NCBI GenBank assembly: GCA_035771165.1
Contig: JAWNZC010000229.1
Location: 1,163,001-1,227,000 of the forward strand
Direction of reading: 5' to 3'
DNA: 64,000 bases
Source of the DNA: Paragorgia papillata
Lineage: Eukaryota; Cnidaria; Anthozoa; Scleralcyonacea; Coralliidae
Numbering within the stretch: position 1 is the stretch's first letter; every line of letters starts with the position of its first letter. The position numbers and the translations under genes are program-made. The notes below the pieces were generated by a model. The model did not search any database. It saw nothing but the letters and a program-made list of their open reading frames with translations, and was not told the DNA's origin. Of this stretch, positions 50,201-59,659 are shown piece by piece.

Positions 50201-51071
50201 TTTGACTATTGCGTGCTAGACATGTTACATATGCTGCGAGGTTTGTGTGACTAGATCTTGGAACGATACGTCAATGCGGTGCCATGGCAAGAAAAGTTGC
50301 ATGCAAAATCACATTGTGCTGTATACAGAACATTCATTATTTAATATTTATTTCTCCTTCCCTCCCTCCCTCTTTCTTTCCTTCCATTTCTCCCTTCTTC
50401 TCTTCTCCCGCTCACTTTTTCTTCTTCTATTTCTCCTTTTTTCTTTCCTCTTTAATCCACCATAGCAAAAAATATGTCGGCTGTACGTTTTACCATAACT
50501 GTTTCGGCGAGCCTAAATGAATTTTCGGACAAGAGCAAAACACTGTTTGACAACTGCGTACACATACCGCCGTCTTTTTCCATAGTGGATTATGTAAATT
50601 CCACTTTACAAAAAACAAGAAGAAACATATCAGCAGTAAAAGTTTGTAATGAAAGCTACGTTAGTTCTTCAATTAATTTTAAATTGTTTAGCTTCTAACA
50701 CATCTATTTAGTATTTATATTAATCTGCAAACAAATTTTCATGTTAGTTTTCAATTGGTTATTTTGCCCGGGAATACAGAAAGTTTCCAGATTTACAATT
50801 TATTTAACATATATAACACAATCTTTACTTACAGCTACAAAACTGAAATAAAGTACTATTCTTATATAGACCACAAGCGATGAGTTATGAGGAACCAACG
50901 TATGTCGTGACTCGAAATGGACATAAACCTGATAGAGTGGATGCGTTAGTTCAGTCGTTTGCGGGTACCAGACAAGAAAAGAAAAGAGGAGACAGTCCAG
51001 GAGCATCTTCTGCAATGCTTTGGATTCCAGGAAATGGAGCTACGAAAATGCGTTCGGAACCTATTGAATAA
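47010..51071 (+). CDS. gene C: small type I membrane protein, paralogue of gene B
   Basis: Predicted exons 47010-47070, 47985-48023, 48757-48973 and 50870-51071 total 519 nt, 172 residues plus stop, with intron phases 1, 1, 2 as in gene B. Order: a signal peptide (MAFVLSVILFLLLQ); an ectodomain with two cysteines (GFCSDAELAGECFEDK); a membrane helix (PMAIATAIAAFILGISTILL); a basic CKAKRRKMAK anchor; and a tail with tyrosines in VYRQP, SQYHVK and SYEEPTYVV. VYRQP and YEEP have the YxxP spacing that SH2 domains of the Crk/Abl type favour when phosphorylated. Function is unknown; a signalling role is inference. A different acceptor at 50834 would give a short alternative tail. AATAAA occurs at 51343. 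Confidence 0.72.
47170..47204. repeat. (AAAT)n microsatellite
   Basis: Eight or nine AAAT units in intron 1 of gene C. Confidence 0.93.
47985..48023 (+). CDS. gene C exon 2: 39-nt cysteine-pair exon
   Basis: Acceptor GTTTTATGCTACAG, donor GTAAGC. Encodes GFCSDAELAGECF. Aligns with gene B exon 2 at F-C, D, E and C-F. Confidence 0.78.
48117..48220. repeat. TTAACTC...GAGTTAA short fold-back family copy
   Basis: Carries the same CTGGCTAACGCCAGACGATT core as 45904-46004. In intron 2 of gene C. Confidence 0.75.
48221..48592. mobile_element. 372-bp MITE with GGCGGTGTTACAC ends
   Basis: GGCGGTGTTACACTATATA and GCATAGTGTAACACC mark one inner pair, and the right border GTGTAACACCGTCTT mirrors the left end. 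GCAACTTGTCTTGCAA and GCGAGACAAGTTGCAC are inverted inside. Fills half of intron 2 of gene C. Confidence 0.8.
48757..48973 (+). CDS. gene C exon 3: membrane helix and proximal tail
   Basis: Acceptor GAACTATGTCATTTAG, donor GTATGA. Encodes EDKIKPMAIATAIAAFIL and onward, ending SASQYHVK. Phase 1 to 2, as in gene B exon 3. Confidence 0.8.
49399..49520. mobile_element. hAT-like element, left end only
   Basis: Begins CAGTGACGTAGCCAGGGTCT with a G-rich run and GGGGGCATGCCCCC, the usual look of a hAT-type MITE end. I cannot find a matching right end, so it is truncated or diverged. Lies in intron 3 of gene C. Confidence 0.5.
50349..50465 (+). promoter_or_regulatory. 110-bp polypyrimidine tract ending in AG
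   Basis: Almost pure C/T from 50349 to 50452, followed by CACCATAG. It is the strongest splice-acceptor-like site in intron 3 of gene C. The phase-2 frame behind it would add KKYVGCTFYHNCFGEPK and stop. It may be an alternative last exon or simple C/T-rich repeat. Confidence 0.45.
50870..51071 (+). CDS. gene C exon 4: cytoplasmic tail and stop
   Basis: The acceptor TACTATTCTTATATAG restores the frame. Encodes PQAMSYEEPTYVVTRNGHK and onward through VDALVQSF, ending RSEPIE and TAA. The acceptor at 50833-50834 also fits the phase but stops after 15 codons; I prefer the longer tail. Confidence 0.65.
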
Positions 51072-51429
51072 TCAGATCAGGCAACTCTTCATATATATAT
51101 ATAAATATATATGTATATGAATACTTCAGTGTTGTAATCCGATAATCTTTTCAATATTTACTTGGCTACTATATTATGCCACTTATTGCACGTTGTTTCA
51201 ATTTCAATATACTTTTTGTCTCTTGTTGACAATAATCCTTTAACAATTTTGATATAATAATTATTTTCTATTTTAATTTGAATTGATGGCACTAAGTTGC
51301 ATCATTAAATTGTTCTGTTTATGTTCTACACCATCAGGATAAAATAAAACCAAAACAATTTTGTCACTTAAACAATTCTTCATACTTGTATTTTTTAATA
51401 TTGACTACTTCAAAATGTCATCTAGTTTG

Positions 51430-51455
51430 CCCCCCCCCCCCCCCCCCCCTCCCCC
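51430..51455. repeat. C homopolymer
   Basis: Twenty C, one T, five C. Length may be unreliable in assembly. Confidence 0.9.
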
Positions 51456-51504
51456 AATTTTGCGCACACGTGGCAACATGTACACTCACATCAGATTCAT
51501 GACT

Positions 51505-51917
51505 TACGTGTCTATTAAGTGAAAAATTAGTTGGTATTTTTGTTGTTTTGTTGTACAGTGGAGCATGGCAGGGGCATCCACTGAAAATTTCAAGAGAATC
51601 TGATGTGTGGTTTTCACGCTATCAACTTGGATAGTTTGTTTTTGGGGAAATTTGGGAATTTTTGGTAACAATGCCTTACGACGTACGCAAATGGACCATT
51701 AATGGTGAAATCTATTGTTCTTATGCATAGTTGTCCATTTGTGTACGTCATAAAGAAGTCCAAATTTCCCCAAAACAAACTATTTACGACAAATTTTGAG
51801 AGCTCATAGCGAAAAAACTACGCATCAGATTCTCTTGAAATTTTCAGCGAGTGTTTCTTCCATACTCCTCGCTACAATAAAACAATGCCAACGAATTTTC
51901 ACTTCATAGACGCTTTA
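51505..51917. mobile_element. 413-bp fold-back MITE
   Basis: The arms pair almost throughout: TGTCTATTAAGTGAAAAATTAG with its complement near 51890-51915, and CACTGAAAATTTCAAGAGAA with TTCTCTTGAAATTTTCAGCG. It encloses CAAATTTCCCC words. Confidence 0.85.
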
Positions 51918-53369
51918 AAACCTCGCTCAAAATTACTCTAAAATGCATTTCCGAGATACCTCCGGATCCCCCCCGTTTCTAAAATCCTGGATCCGCCCCC
52001 GATTGGCCTGCATAGATCTGAAAATCTAGAAAATGTGACGTCACAGTTGTCGCGCCTTGTTTTTGCCTGTTGTATTGACTATTGTAATGTAATGTATAGA
52101 AAATTTCACAATCTTCTTATACTGCTGAAGTCAAACAGAATTTTACATCGCACAAAGGTCCGGTCCGCCGCTCTATAATCCTGGACAAAATTGTTGCGAC
52201 TGTCCCAAGGACTTTTGTCCATGATTGTAGTTTGATTTAATAATATTCTGGGTGTCAGAAGTTCTCCACAATCCTGGGAATAATCATGAGGACACAAGGA
52301 TGCAAGGCGGTAGAATAAGTGTGGTTAGCTCGCTTTATTAGTATGATTGACCTCCACTTGATATTTTGCATTTTCGTGTGCTTTCAGTAATAATAATAAT
52401 AATAATAAACTTTCTTTACCACCTTGGGCTTAGAATTACGGTGATATTACAGATAAACGATTAATAATTTGTACACATGATATGTACACATGATAAAAAC
52501 AGTGGTTAAATTACTTCAGAATGTAACTACATGTATTTACATTGTATGGAAAACTATTCAGATTGTCCCCCTTCTAATTGCAAAACAAAAACCAAAACCA
52601 AACCAAACCAAACCAAAACAAAGCAAACACTTGCCTTACATGACTGTATAAATCTTGAAATCTAGCTGTGCAGAAGAAATTCCAATTAAGATTAAGAACA
52701 CTGGGTCGAGGATTGCGCAAGAATGTCGATTTGCGACGCAGAAAAAAATCATAGAAAAGACACAGAGCCGAATTTAATACTCGGGCCTGCCACATGTAGC
52801 CCGAGTAATTAGCTGTACGAATTTCTCACGGCAATTAACTTCAATTCCAGACTTATCAACTTAAAATAAGAGAGAATATCTCGGTTACATAAATTGGACA
52901 AAACTCGCTTCGCTAATTCTGCTGTGGGCTCGATAAAATGCCGGAATCTGGACAGTGCGAGCCAGACTGCGAGTTCAAATCTTGTCCGATACCGAGTCAA
53001 AAAATTTGTTCGTTAACATCAGTCTAAGAAAATAATATTTTTTCCTGTTTTTCTCAAAATATAATTGTAAAATAGAATTAAAACTCTGCAAATTCACCCT
53101 CACCGATAATAAAGGGAGTTACAAGTCACAAGCTGCGCGTTTAGATGCGCGGTTACAAAGCTAAGCGTACTCATTTTAATGAAAGCTCATGCACAAAACG
53201 TTTCCATGCAGTGGCATCTTAATTCTCGCGTGTTAGTTTAGTATCGTAGCAGTTGCGTTTTAGGACGTCTCCGTAAAACATGCAAACTAAAAATCCCTTC
53301 TAAACAAAAAGCTGATGATTCTGGAAAGAAACCTCACTAGATAATTCTCACTAGAAAACGTAGTCGTAA
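51918..53369. other. intergenic sequence
   Basis: A GGATCCGCCCCC-type hAT end word is near 51985 and (AAT)n at 52387-52408. Two minus-strand open stretches (52795-52574 and 53000-52809) lack recognisable domains. No gene supported. Confidence 0.5.
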
Positions 53370-53432
53370 TAGGAATATCAAAGCCCAGCAAAAACACGAA
53401 GTAGAGGAATTTTCGATAATAATTTAATAAAA

Positions 53433-53471
53433 GATCTAACGTTTCGTAGCTACACGCGACATCATCAGAGA
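53433..53471 (-). ncRNA. hammerhead-like motif in left arm
   Basis: On the minus strand CTGATGA, a stem II hairpin (GTCGC GTGTA GCTAC, one mismatch), GAAAC and GTTAGA are in order. Stem III is minimal. Confidence 0.5.
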
Positions 53472-53877
53472 ATGAATAATAAATACAGCGGTGACAAGAA
53501 AGCAGGTAGGAGAAGGATTGACACGCTTTTTGCCAGTAATGGCAGAGACACCCAAGTGATCTGAGATCCGCGTATGAAGGAGTCGGCAAATATCACGATG
53601 ATTTTACTATTCTATCCTCTTCTTCTTCCAACTCTGAAATGCTTATTAGGGAAAGTCTTCTAATACGCAAACTCAATCCGTCGTTAATGCAAACATGAGC
53701 TCCACTTTACTTATTTTAGGGTTTTTTCTCTTTTTTTCATTTTTATTTCTATCACCTCGTGTTGTTTTTCTGTTTCCTGCATGCTTCCCACACACGCCAA
53801 TTAATTATTCTAAAAATACCTTGTAACATAACCACCTTAATTATAGTTTTCTTGTCACCCCTGTATTTATTATTCAT

Positions 53878-53915
53878 TCTCTGATGATGTTGCGTGTAGC
53901 AACGAAACGTTAGAT
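53878..53915 (+). ncRNA. hammerhead-like motif in right arm
   Basis: TCT, CTGATGA, a perfect stem II (GTTGC GTGTA GCAAC), GAAAC, GTT, then AGA pairing with the first TCT as stem I. Stem III has only two pairs, so dimeric action would be expected. Confidence 0.6.
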
Positions 53916-54428
53916 CTTTTATTAAATTATTATCGAAAATGCCTCTACTTCGTGTGTTTTTTTGCTGGGCTTTGATATTCCTAATGTCCTTGGGTTCCTC
54001 AAGTGCGCTCCTTGCACCCTGAATAAGTCCAGTCGAATCAACAAAAGGACACTGAAAACAATATAATTATCGTTCTTTAGGCTAGTATATAGATGTTTTT
54101 CTCGTGACTTTATCCTACTGATATAGCAGCAACAGTGTCTACACACTACTTGGTGTTGAAATGTGACGATCTACAGAACCAAAAGCTTTTAATCAGAGTA
54201 ACGTTACATTTCTTTAACAGTACGCTACTATATAGTGGTTTTCAATCTAAGTCACTAAATTAACACTACACAAATGTCAATTTGCAGCCGTATATATCCA
54301 AAAACAGTGATTGCATTGCTAAATGATCCAAGACTGCTTTAACTAAACGTTTAAGCGAGCTTTCTAAAGTGATTAATAAAAAACGTGGTACAAAATTAAA
54401 AAAAAAATTAATAACAAAGATGGAATTA

Positions 54429-54814
54429 TTACAACTCTCCTTGTAGCCCCCTATTAAAGAGAAACAATGCAGCAGACAGCAATACGGTAAGACACAAGCC
54501 AATATATGTGATATTCAAGATCCAAAATGTGAACAAAAACACCGTTTTGTGACAGTAGTCGTCGTTATCTTCATTGTAGGTCGGTTTATAATTGCTGTAG
54601 ACCCAGTAACTTCCAATAACAAGCCACACTAATTGAAATACGTTAACAATCAAACCAAGCGCTTGGAAAACACCTCGACCTGGGCTTCTTTCAGATTTTC
54701 CATCACTTTTAAACGCAGGGGAAAAAATACCTTGAAACAAAGCCACTGTACCAGAGACTATCAACCAGATTGGAATCTTGTGCTCGACAGGGCAATCATC
54801 TTTGTATTTTGCAC
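54429..54814 (-). CDS. gene D last exon
   Basis: Acceptor TCTTTATATTCTCCAG on the minus strand. 128 codons with the stop, three membrane helices. Starts in phase 1. Confidence 0.85.
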
Positions 54815-56802
54815 CTGGAGAATATAAAGACATGAAAAACTAAAGTTTTTTAAATAGTAGTAAAACACGCATATACGAACCTAGTAGATCAAGAACGTGC
54901 ATGCATGTAGGCTAAAATTTAATTCTTATTAACTGCCAGAAATTAACTGTCTTACACGAGACCGAACGAATGCTTTTCCCGTTTTCCGGATGAAAATTCT
55001 TCCGGATAGGCCTTGCGTTATATTGCTATCAGTGCTTCTGTGGACAACTATTTCGGCTGCCGAGATCCTGAACGCCGCCTTCGTAATGCTTTCAGGCAAT
55101 TCCCGACATAATTATCTTTCCAAACGACCAAACCAAATTTTATAAACACCAAAACGTTGTTACAAAATGATGGCTGGTTTCGGTGTTTCCTTACGCATAT
55201 CACAAGACCATGCAATCCTCGCTATTTACCCCTATTAGTTCATTATCACCTCGGTTTTCTTTCATGTACCGCGGTTGTTTATTTATAATAATTACTCCCA
55301 ACCACGCATAAATCAAGTTAATTGCCCTGCGCTAATATATATTAGCGCGGGGCAATTAACTTAATTTATGCGTGGTTGGGAAAATAAGCGTTAAAGGGTA
55401 TTGGCAATAAAAATTAAATTTGTTTAATTTGAAAGAACTCGTGAAATTGTAATTCTTTGAAGATTGATTGAAGATCTTTTACAACTTTTTCGTGTCTTTC
55501 TTCATTTGCAAGATATTTCAATTTGTTTAATATGTAAATGAGATGGGCTCTGACGTCAGGAGCATGCAGGGATGAAATGTTCAGTGGTACAAGGCGTTTT
55601 TATGTGCACAATTTCAAGTGATTTCGTTGAACAAATTTAGAGATAAAACTGATTTTCCTACGTGTGAAAATACTGTACCCTGCTCCAGACGTCAGAGACC
55701 ATCTCATTCTCATTTACATATTAAACAAATTGAAATATCTTGAAAATGAAGAAAGATACGAAAAAATCGTAAAAGATCTACTATTACAATTTTATGAGTT
55801 CTTTCAAATTAGAGAAACTTAACTTTTGTGGCCAATGTCCTTTAATCAATGGTCACGAATGTGGTAAAACTCAGTTTCTCAGTTTTCTTAGGCAACCTCT
55901 GTGATCTTGAATTAGGTTAGTTACCTCAACCTCAGTAAATAATTCACGTAGTTACGTCGGGTTCGGGTAACTAACCTATACTTAAGTTAACCATTGCAGA
56001 GTAAACCCAAAGAACGATAATTACAGCAGGCACTAGCTGCCAAACATAAAATCCGAAACACCGCGGTAGTATAATAGTTAGATAAGTAAAACGAGGCTAG
56101 GGGAGCCAATTTATATATGCATATAAAAGACGAATACCAGTGAGCGCAATTTATAAATAAGTTATATTATTTAATCACATCATCAAACCTCTTGTATCAT
56201 AAAAATTGAAGTTCTTATTTGGAAAATTTAGTTAACATCCTTATGGATCATAAAGGTCCTGCTGTGGATTTAGATAAGTCAAATTACCTAGAGCAGGTAG
56301 GTTTGTTTAAATTGTAGTCATATTAATATAGATATTAATATATACGTTAATTATGACACAGACAGATCCACTACTGTAATATATTATATTCCCTTTACCA
56401 ATAACAATCATTGCAATTGGAAGAACAAAACACGTTACAACCAGTAGAAACACACAGCATGACATACCTGAAAGAACAATAGAAATTACAATTATGATTC
56501 AGAACTATATTTTTATTATTGATCGCCATATTTGTGGCGGTGGCAGTTGCGGTGTTTTTTTCATAAACGGTTTTTGCCATTTTTAGCAAAGTTCCCGTTG
56601 AAGATGCGTGTCTCATTGGGTAAGAGAGACGTCTTTCTGACGAAACATTTGTCGTAAGAACAGGTCTTTCTGCAGAGTAAGTCTTTAAACTTTTGAAGCT
56701 CTCCTGTTCCTCCAACATGTTTTCAATGTTGAAAACTCTAAGTTCCTCCAACATGTTTTCAATGTTGGAACAGATTTTTCGTACAAATGATTGGGGCGGC
56801 AA
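54429..56802 (-). CDS. gene D: TMEM272-like four-helix membrane protein
   Basis: Minus-strand gene. Secure exons are 56467-56399 and 54814-54429, joined in phase 1. Together they encode a first helix (MSCCVFLLVVTCFVLPIAMI), the hallmark IG-AKYKDDCP-xxxxIPIWLIV segment, two central helices (VFQLVWLVIGSYWVYSNY) and a last helix (FTFWILNITYIGLCLTVLL), ending GLQGEL. IAMIVIGAxYxxDCP and the WVYxxYxPxYN-CHKT pattern match TMEM272-like proteins as I know them; their function is largely unknown. A cytosolic N-terminal exon (from an ATG at 56802) is likely, but its donor site could not be placed, so that junction is open. Confidence 0.7.
55296..55381. repeat. 86-bp near-perfect palindrome
   Basis: Arms TCCCAACCACGCATAAATCA...CAATTAAC... 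meet at CGCTAATATATATTAGCG with almost no loop. In an intron of gene D. Confidence 0.95.
55391..55845. mobile_element. 455-bp MITE with TTAA borders
   Basis: TTAAAGGGTATTGGCAA at left mirrors TGGCCAATGTCCTTTAA at right. The long inner arms (GATATTTCAATTTGTTTAATATGTAAATGAGATGG and complement) pair around GACGTCAG. Ten bases from the palindrome at 55296-55381, both in the same intron of gene D. Confidence 0.88.
55846..56398. other. gene D intron remainder
   Basis: No feature beyond a possible fragment of the dispersed repeat seen at 23735 (AAAACGAGGCTAGGGGAGCCAATTTATAT at 56087). Confidence 0.45.
56399..56467 (-). CDS. gene D internal exon: first membrane helix
   Basis: 69 nt between acceptor TTCTATTGTTCTTTCAG and donor GTAAAG on the minus strand. 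Phase 1 at both ends, open only in the frame that gives the hydrophobic helix ending IAMIVIG. Confidence 0.8.
56510..56802 (-). CDS. gene D candidate first exon (3' limit uncertain)
   Basis: Open from ATG at 56802 (MPPQSFVRKICSNIENMLEE). It contains an 11-residue direct repeat around NIENMLEE and a basic Ser/Thr-rich stretch, as expected for a cytosolic N-terminus. No consensus donor in the required phase 1 is visible before the next exon, so the 3' end and membership are provisional. Confidence 0.45.
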
Positions 56803-56829
56803 TCATGGGTTCTCCGCAGTCTCTAATCA

Positions 56830-57678
56830 TAGCTAACTTATGTATAAACGAATTTGAGGAGTAGGCATTTGCAACCGCTCAGGATGATTTAAAACGAGGT
56901 ATGTGAAAGCGTTATGCGAATCAGTGGATGATACGTTAAGTACGTGGTCAGATGACCCTGATACTTTAACTGATTTTCTTGATTATTTTAATTAAGCATT
57001 CACCCTTCAATCAAATTCACAATGGAAACACAAAGTCAAGACCAATTATCTATACCCTTGCTTATTGGAAGCAATCTTTTTTTTTCTTTATTGAGCATTG
57101 TGTTTGTCTATGATCGTTTTCACTCACGTGATCGGTGGCCCCGTTGGGGTGGTGAAACAATACGAAATGTTTGAATAAGAATAGAGTTAAATTCCCATAG
57201 GATAAAGATTGTGCACCAATATGGCCGCCATTTCATTGTTTCTGTGCATCAATATGGCCGCCATGCGGTCAGATGAAAACCAAGAATTGCATGGGGATTG
57301 TGTTTTGACTTTTTTCTATGACAAGGTTATTATAATCTTCATCAATATTTTTCCAAACAGCACTTTTAATCCTGCGTCTTACTATCACAACCAGTGTTGC
57401 CAGCGCGAAAGAATTTATCATAAATCTGGGGAATTTGTGGCGTGTGTCTATAGAGATCCGAGGAATTATTTTCAAAATCGGGTAAAATCTGAGGAGTTTT
57501 ATAAAAAAATACTCTTTTTTACATTTTATCACCGAGTTTTACCAAATATACCAACCAAACGGGTTTGTTCACTGAATACTACTGATAAAAATATATTTCA
57601 TTAACTAGAATCAGGATATCTGCTCAGGTCAATGCCAGACTGGACGGTTATGCCACGACACAAACGACAGGATGCCAT
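56830..57678. other. intergenic sequence upstream of gene D
   Basis: A CAATATGGCCGCCAT word occurs twice (about 57218 and 57250). The 131-codon open frame at 57209-57604 has no domain and is not called. Confidence 0.5.
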
Positions 57679-58109
57679 GATTGACCAAATTAGCGTCCCG
57701 TGCGCTTATTTTCCCCGTACTTATAGGGTGGGGGGCTAAATCGGAGGAAGCGCTAAATTGGACACGGCCGCTTATTAAAGAATAGCATTTTGTCTAGACA
57801 GTAACACCCAACTATTTAACGAAAGCAAAAAGAATTTCAATAATGATATTTCTCAGTTAGAATCAAGTAAATCAACATAATTTACAAATATTTACAATAA
57901 CAAACATTTAATGAGAAAACAAGAGAATTTCAAAAATTAGTTTAAACCATAAGCATATAGTAATTATGTATTCAATATCAATGTCCGAGCTTTCACTACC
58001 ATTAAAACTTAAGGGAGCCTCAGGGCGCGGCTTAAGTTAGCAGGGGCGCCTTTTGTACTCGCCAAGGGGGCGCTTATTCGAGGAGGGAGGACGCTAATTC
58101 GGTCAATTA
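57679..58109. mobile_element. 430-bp MITE with GACCGAATTAGCGTCC ends
   Basis: GATTGACCAAATTAGCGTCCC at left and GGACGCTAATTCGGTCAATTA at right are inverted. Inner CGCTTATT words recur. Confidence 0.8.
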
Positions 58110-58149
58110 CCGTATTTTACGAATTTTTATTAAACTTCAAAAGATTGTT

Positions 58150-58765
58150 GTACGGTTAAACCTGATTAAGCGAACATGCTCAGGGAATTGGATCCTAGAC
58201 CTCCAGGATGGGAGTGGGAACGTCGTATGCTAACGTATGACAACTACGAAGGAGACTATACTTACTGTTATACAGGTATTTGGTATTTTTATGTGTCCGC
58301 GTACGCTTGATAGAAGTGTCCACTTAATACAGGTGCTATTTGTTTAATGTGGGATTCAGTTCGGGACTTTAGGAACTATCCGATTAATACAGGTATTTGG
58401 TATTTTTCACACCGATTTAGGTGTCTGCATAGGTTTAATAGGAGGTGTCCGCCTAAAGAGATATTTTATAACTCATTCATGTGCGAGGGCTTTCCCAGAC
58501 GTGAATATAGAATTGTCTGGCAGCTAGTCAGAATACAATACTAAAGAACCAATTTTCCAAATTTGGACACTAAAATAATTAATAGAAATTAACTATTAAC
58601 TATATTTATTGAATATTAACTATATATTTAGATGTCCGCGCATGCGCTTAATAGAGGTGTCCGCTTAATGGAGGTGATATTCAGTGAATGGTTAATATGG
58701 GATCCGGTTCGGGATTTTGGGAACTGTGCGCTTATAATACACTAAATACAAGTTTCACTGTATTT
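58150..58765. repeat. degenerate GTCCGCTTAATA repeat block
   Basis: Words such as GTGTCC-CTTAAT, ATTCAGTTCGGGACTTTAGG and TACAGGTATTTGGTATTTT recur three to four times, and the block ends near TTTCACTGTATTTT. Probably overlapping copies of a pogo/Tigger-type MITE. Confidence 0.55.
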
Positions 58766-59412
58766 TGAAGTAGGAAGTAGGAATACCAAACACTCACAGA
58801 CCAACAGTTGAGTAACCTATAGTAAATCATACAAAGTGTTACGAACGCGCATTATATCAACTACCTTTACAGATTATGTGACATCATAAACTATTTTGAC
58901 CAAATTACGTATAAGAAGCCGTATAAGTCAATCAAAACAATGACAACACTAAACTTTTACTAAAAGCTGATATCGAAGCATACAGGAAACAGTCATAGAG
59001 TTAGTTTACATAAGAGTGACATATCAATTAAACTTTGAACCTAATGGCGTTAAAAACTGATGAGTCAAGCAAAAATAAACTTAACACTAAGGAGTAAGGC
59101 AAAGCCTGTTTCGTAACAATGGTTTAGCGTGTACTTACTTATTGCCTTGATAGGTTCACCCATATTATTTTGCCTTTTTTCTCAATCCTTTAAACGACAT
59201 ATAAAGGTAAAAACAAGCAAGTTAAATATTTTAATGTATAATTCATAAAATCAGACTATATATTGCATGAGAATATCAGAGATATCAGAAAAATCATAAA
59301 TAAAGTGACTACAAATAACGACCCGTCATGTAAAGAACTTTTCCCAGCAAAATGCAAGAAATATATGTCCTACATCTATAGTGTATTTATTTATTTGTAC
59401 AGGCAATTACAG

Positions 59413-59647
59413 TTTAAGGGCACAGTGTCACTAGGACAAGTACAGAAAATTCCTGGACAAATTCAAGAGGTCAACATGATTAAAATTATGGTGATAACAC
59501 ACACTTCAAAACTTGGACTAAAGGTTGGGAAGAAAATACACAATGACATTTTCCGAATATTGTTCCTTTTCCTTGCGCACAAATACAATTTTTGTATCGC
59601 GCAAAACTCTTAATTAGGCGATAGTTTTGTACGTGACACTGTGCCTT
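59413..59647. repeat. short inverted repeat, AAGGGCACAGTGTCAC / GTGACACTGTGCCTT
   Basis: 15-16 bp perfect ends 235 bp apart, MITE-like. The open frame across it is not called. Confidence 0.7.
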
Positions 59648-59659
59648 TCATTTCTCTGT

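Larger units (their letters stand above)
53370..53993. mobile_element. inverted pair of Penelope-type termini
   Basis: About 130-bp arms (AGGAATATCAAAGCCCAGCA ... at 53370 and its complement ending 53993) face each other around ~350 bp of noncoding DNA. Each arm contains the GATGATGT-GCGTGTAGC-ACGAAACGTTAGATC block seen at Penelope ends. No RT remains, so this looks like a nonautonomous or collapsed Penelope. Confidence 0.75.

Noticed and set aside
50284..50465. Open frames rich in Phe, Ser and Leu
   Set aside because: Produced by the polypyrimidine tract; treated as a possible splice signal only.
50474..50698. 75-codon open frame starting MSAVRFTITVSASL
   Set aside because: Protein-like, but its phase does not match the gene C donor and no domain is recognised; kept only as a possible chance frame.
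57209..57604. 131-codon open frame
   Set aside because: Starts in a duplicated ATGGCCGCCAT word, has no domain and is opposed by another open frame on the other strand.
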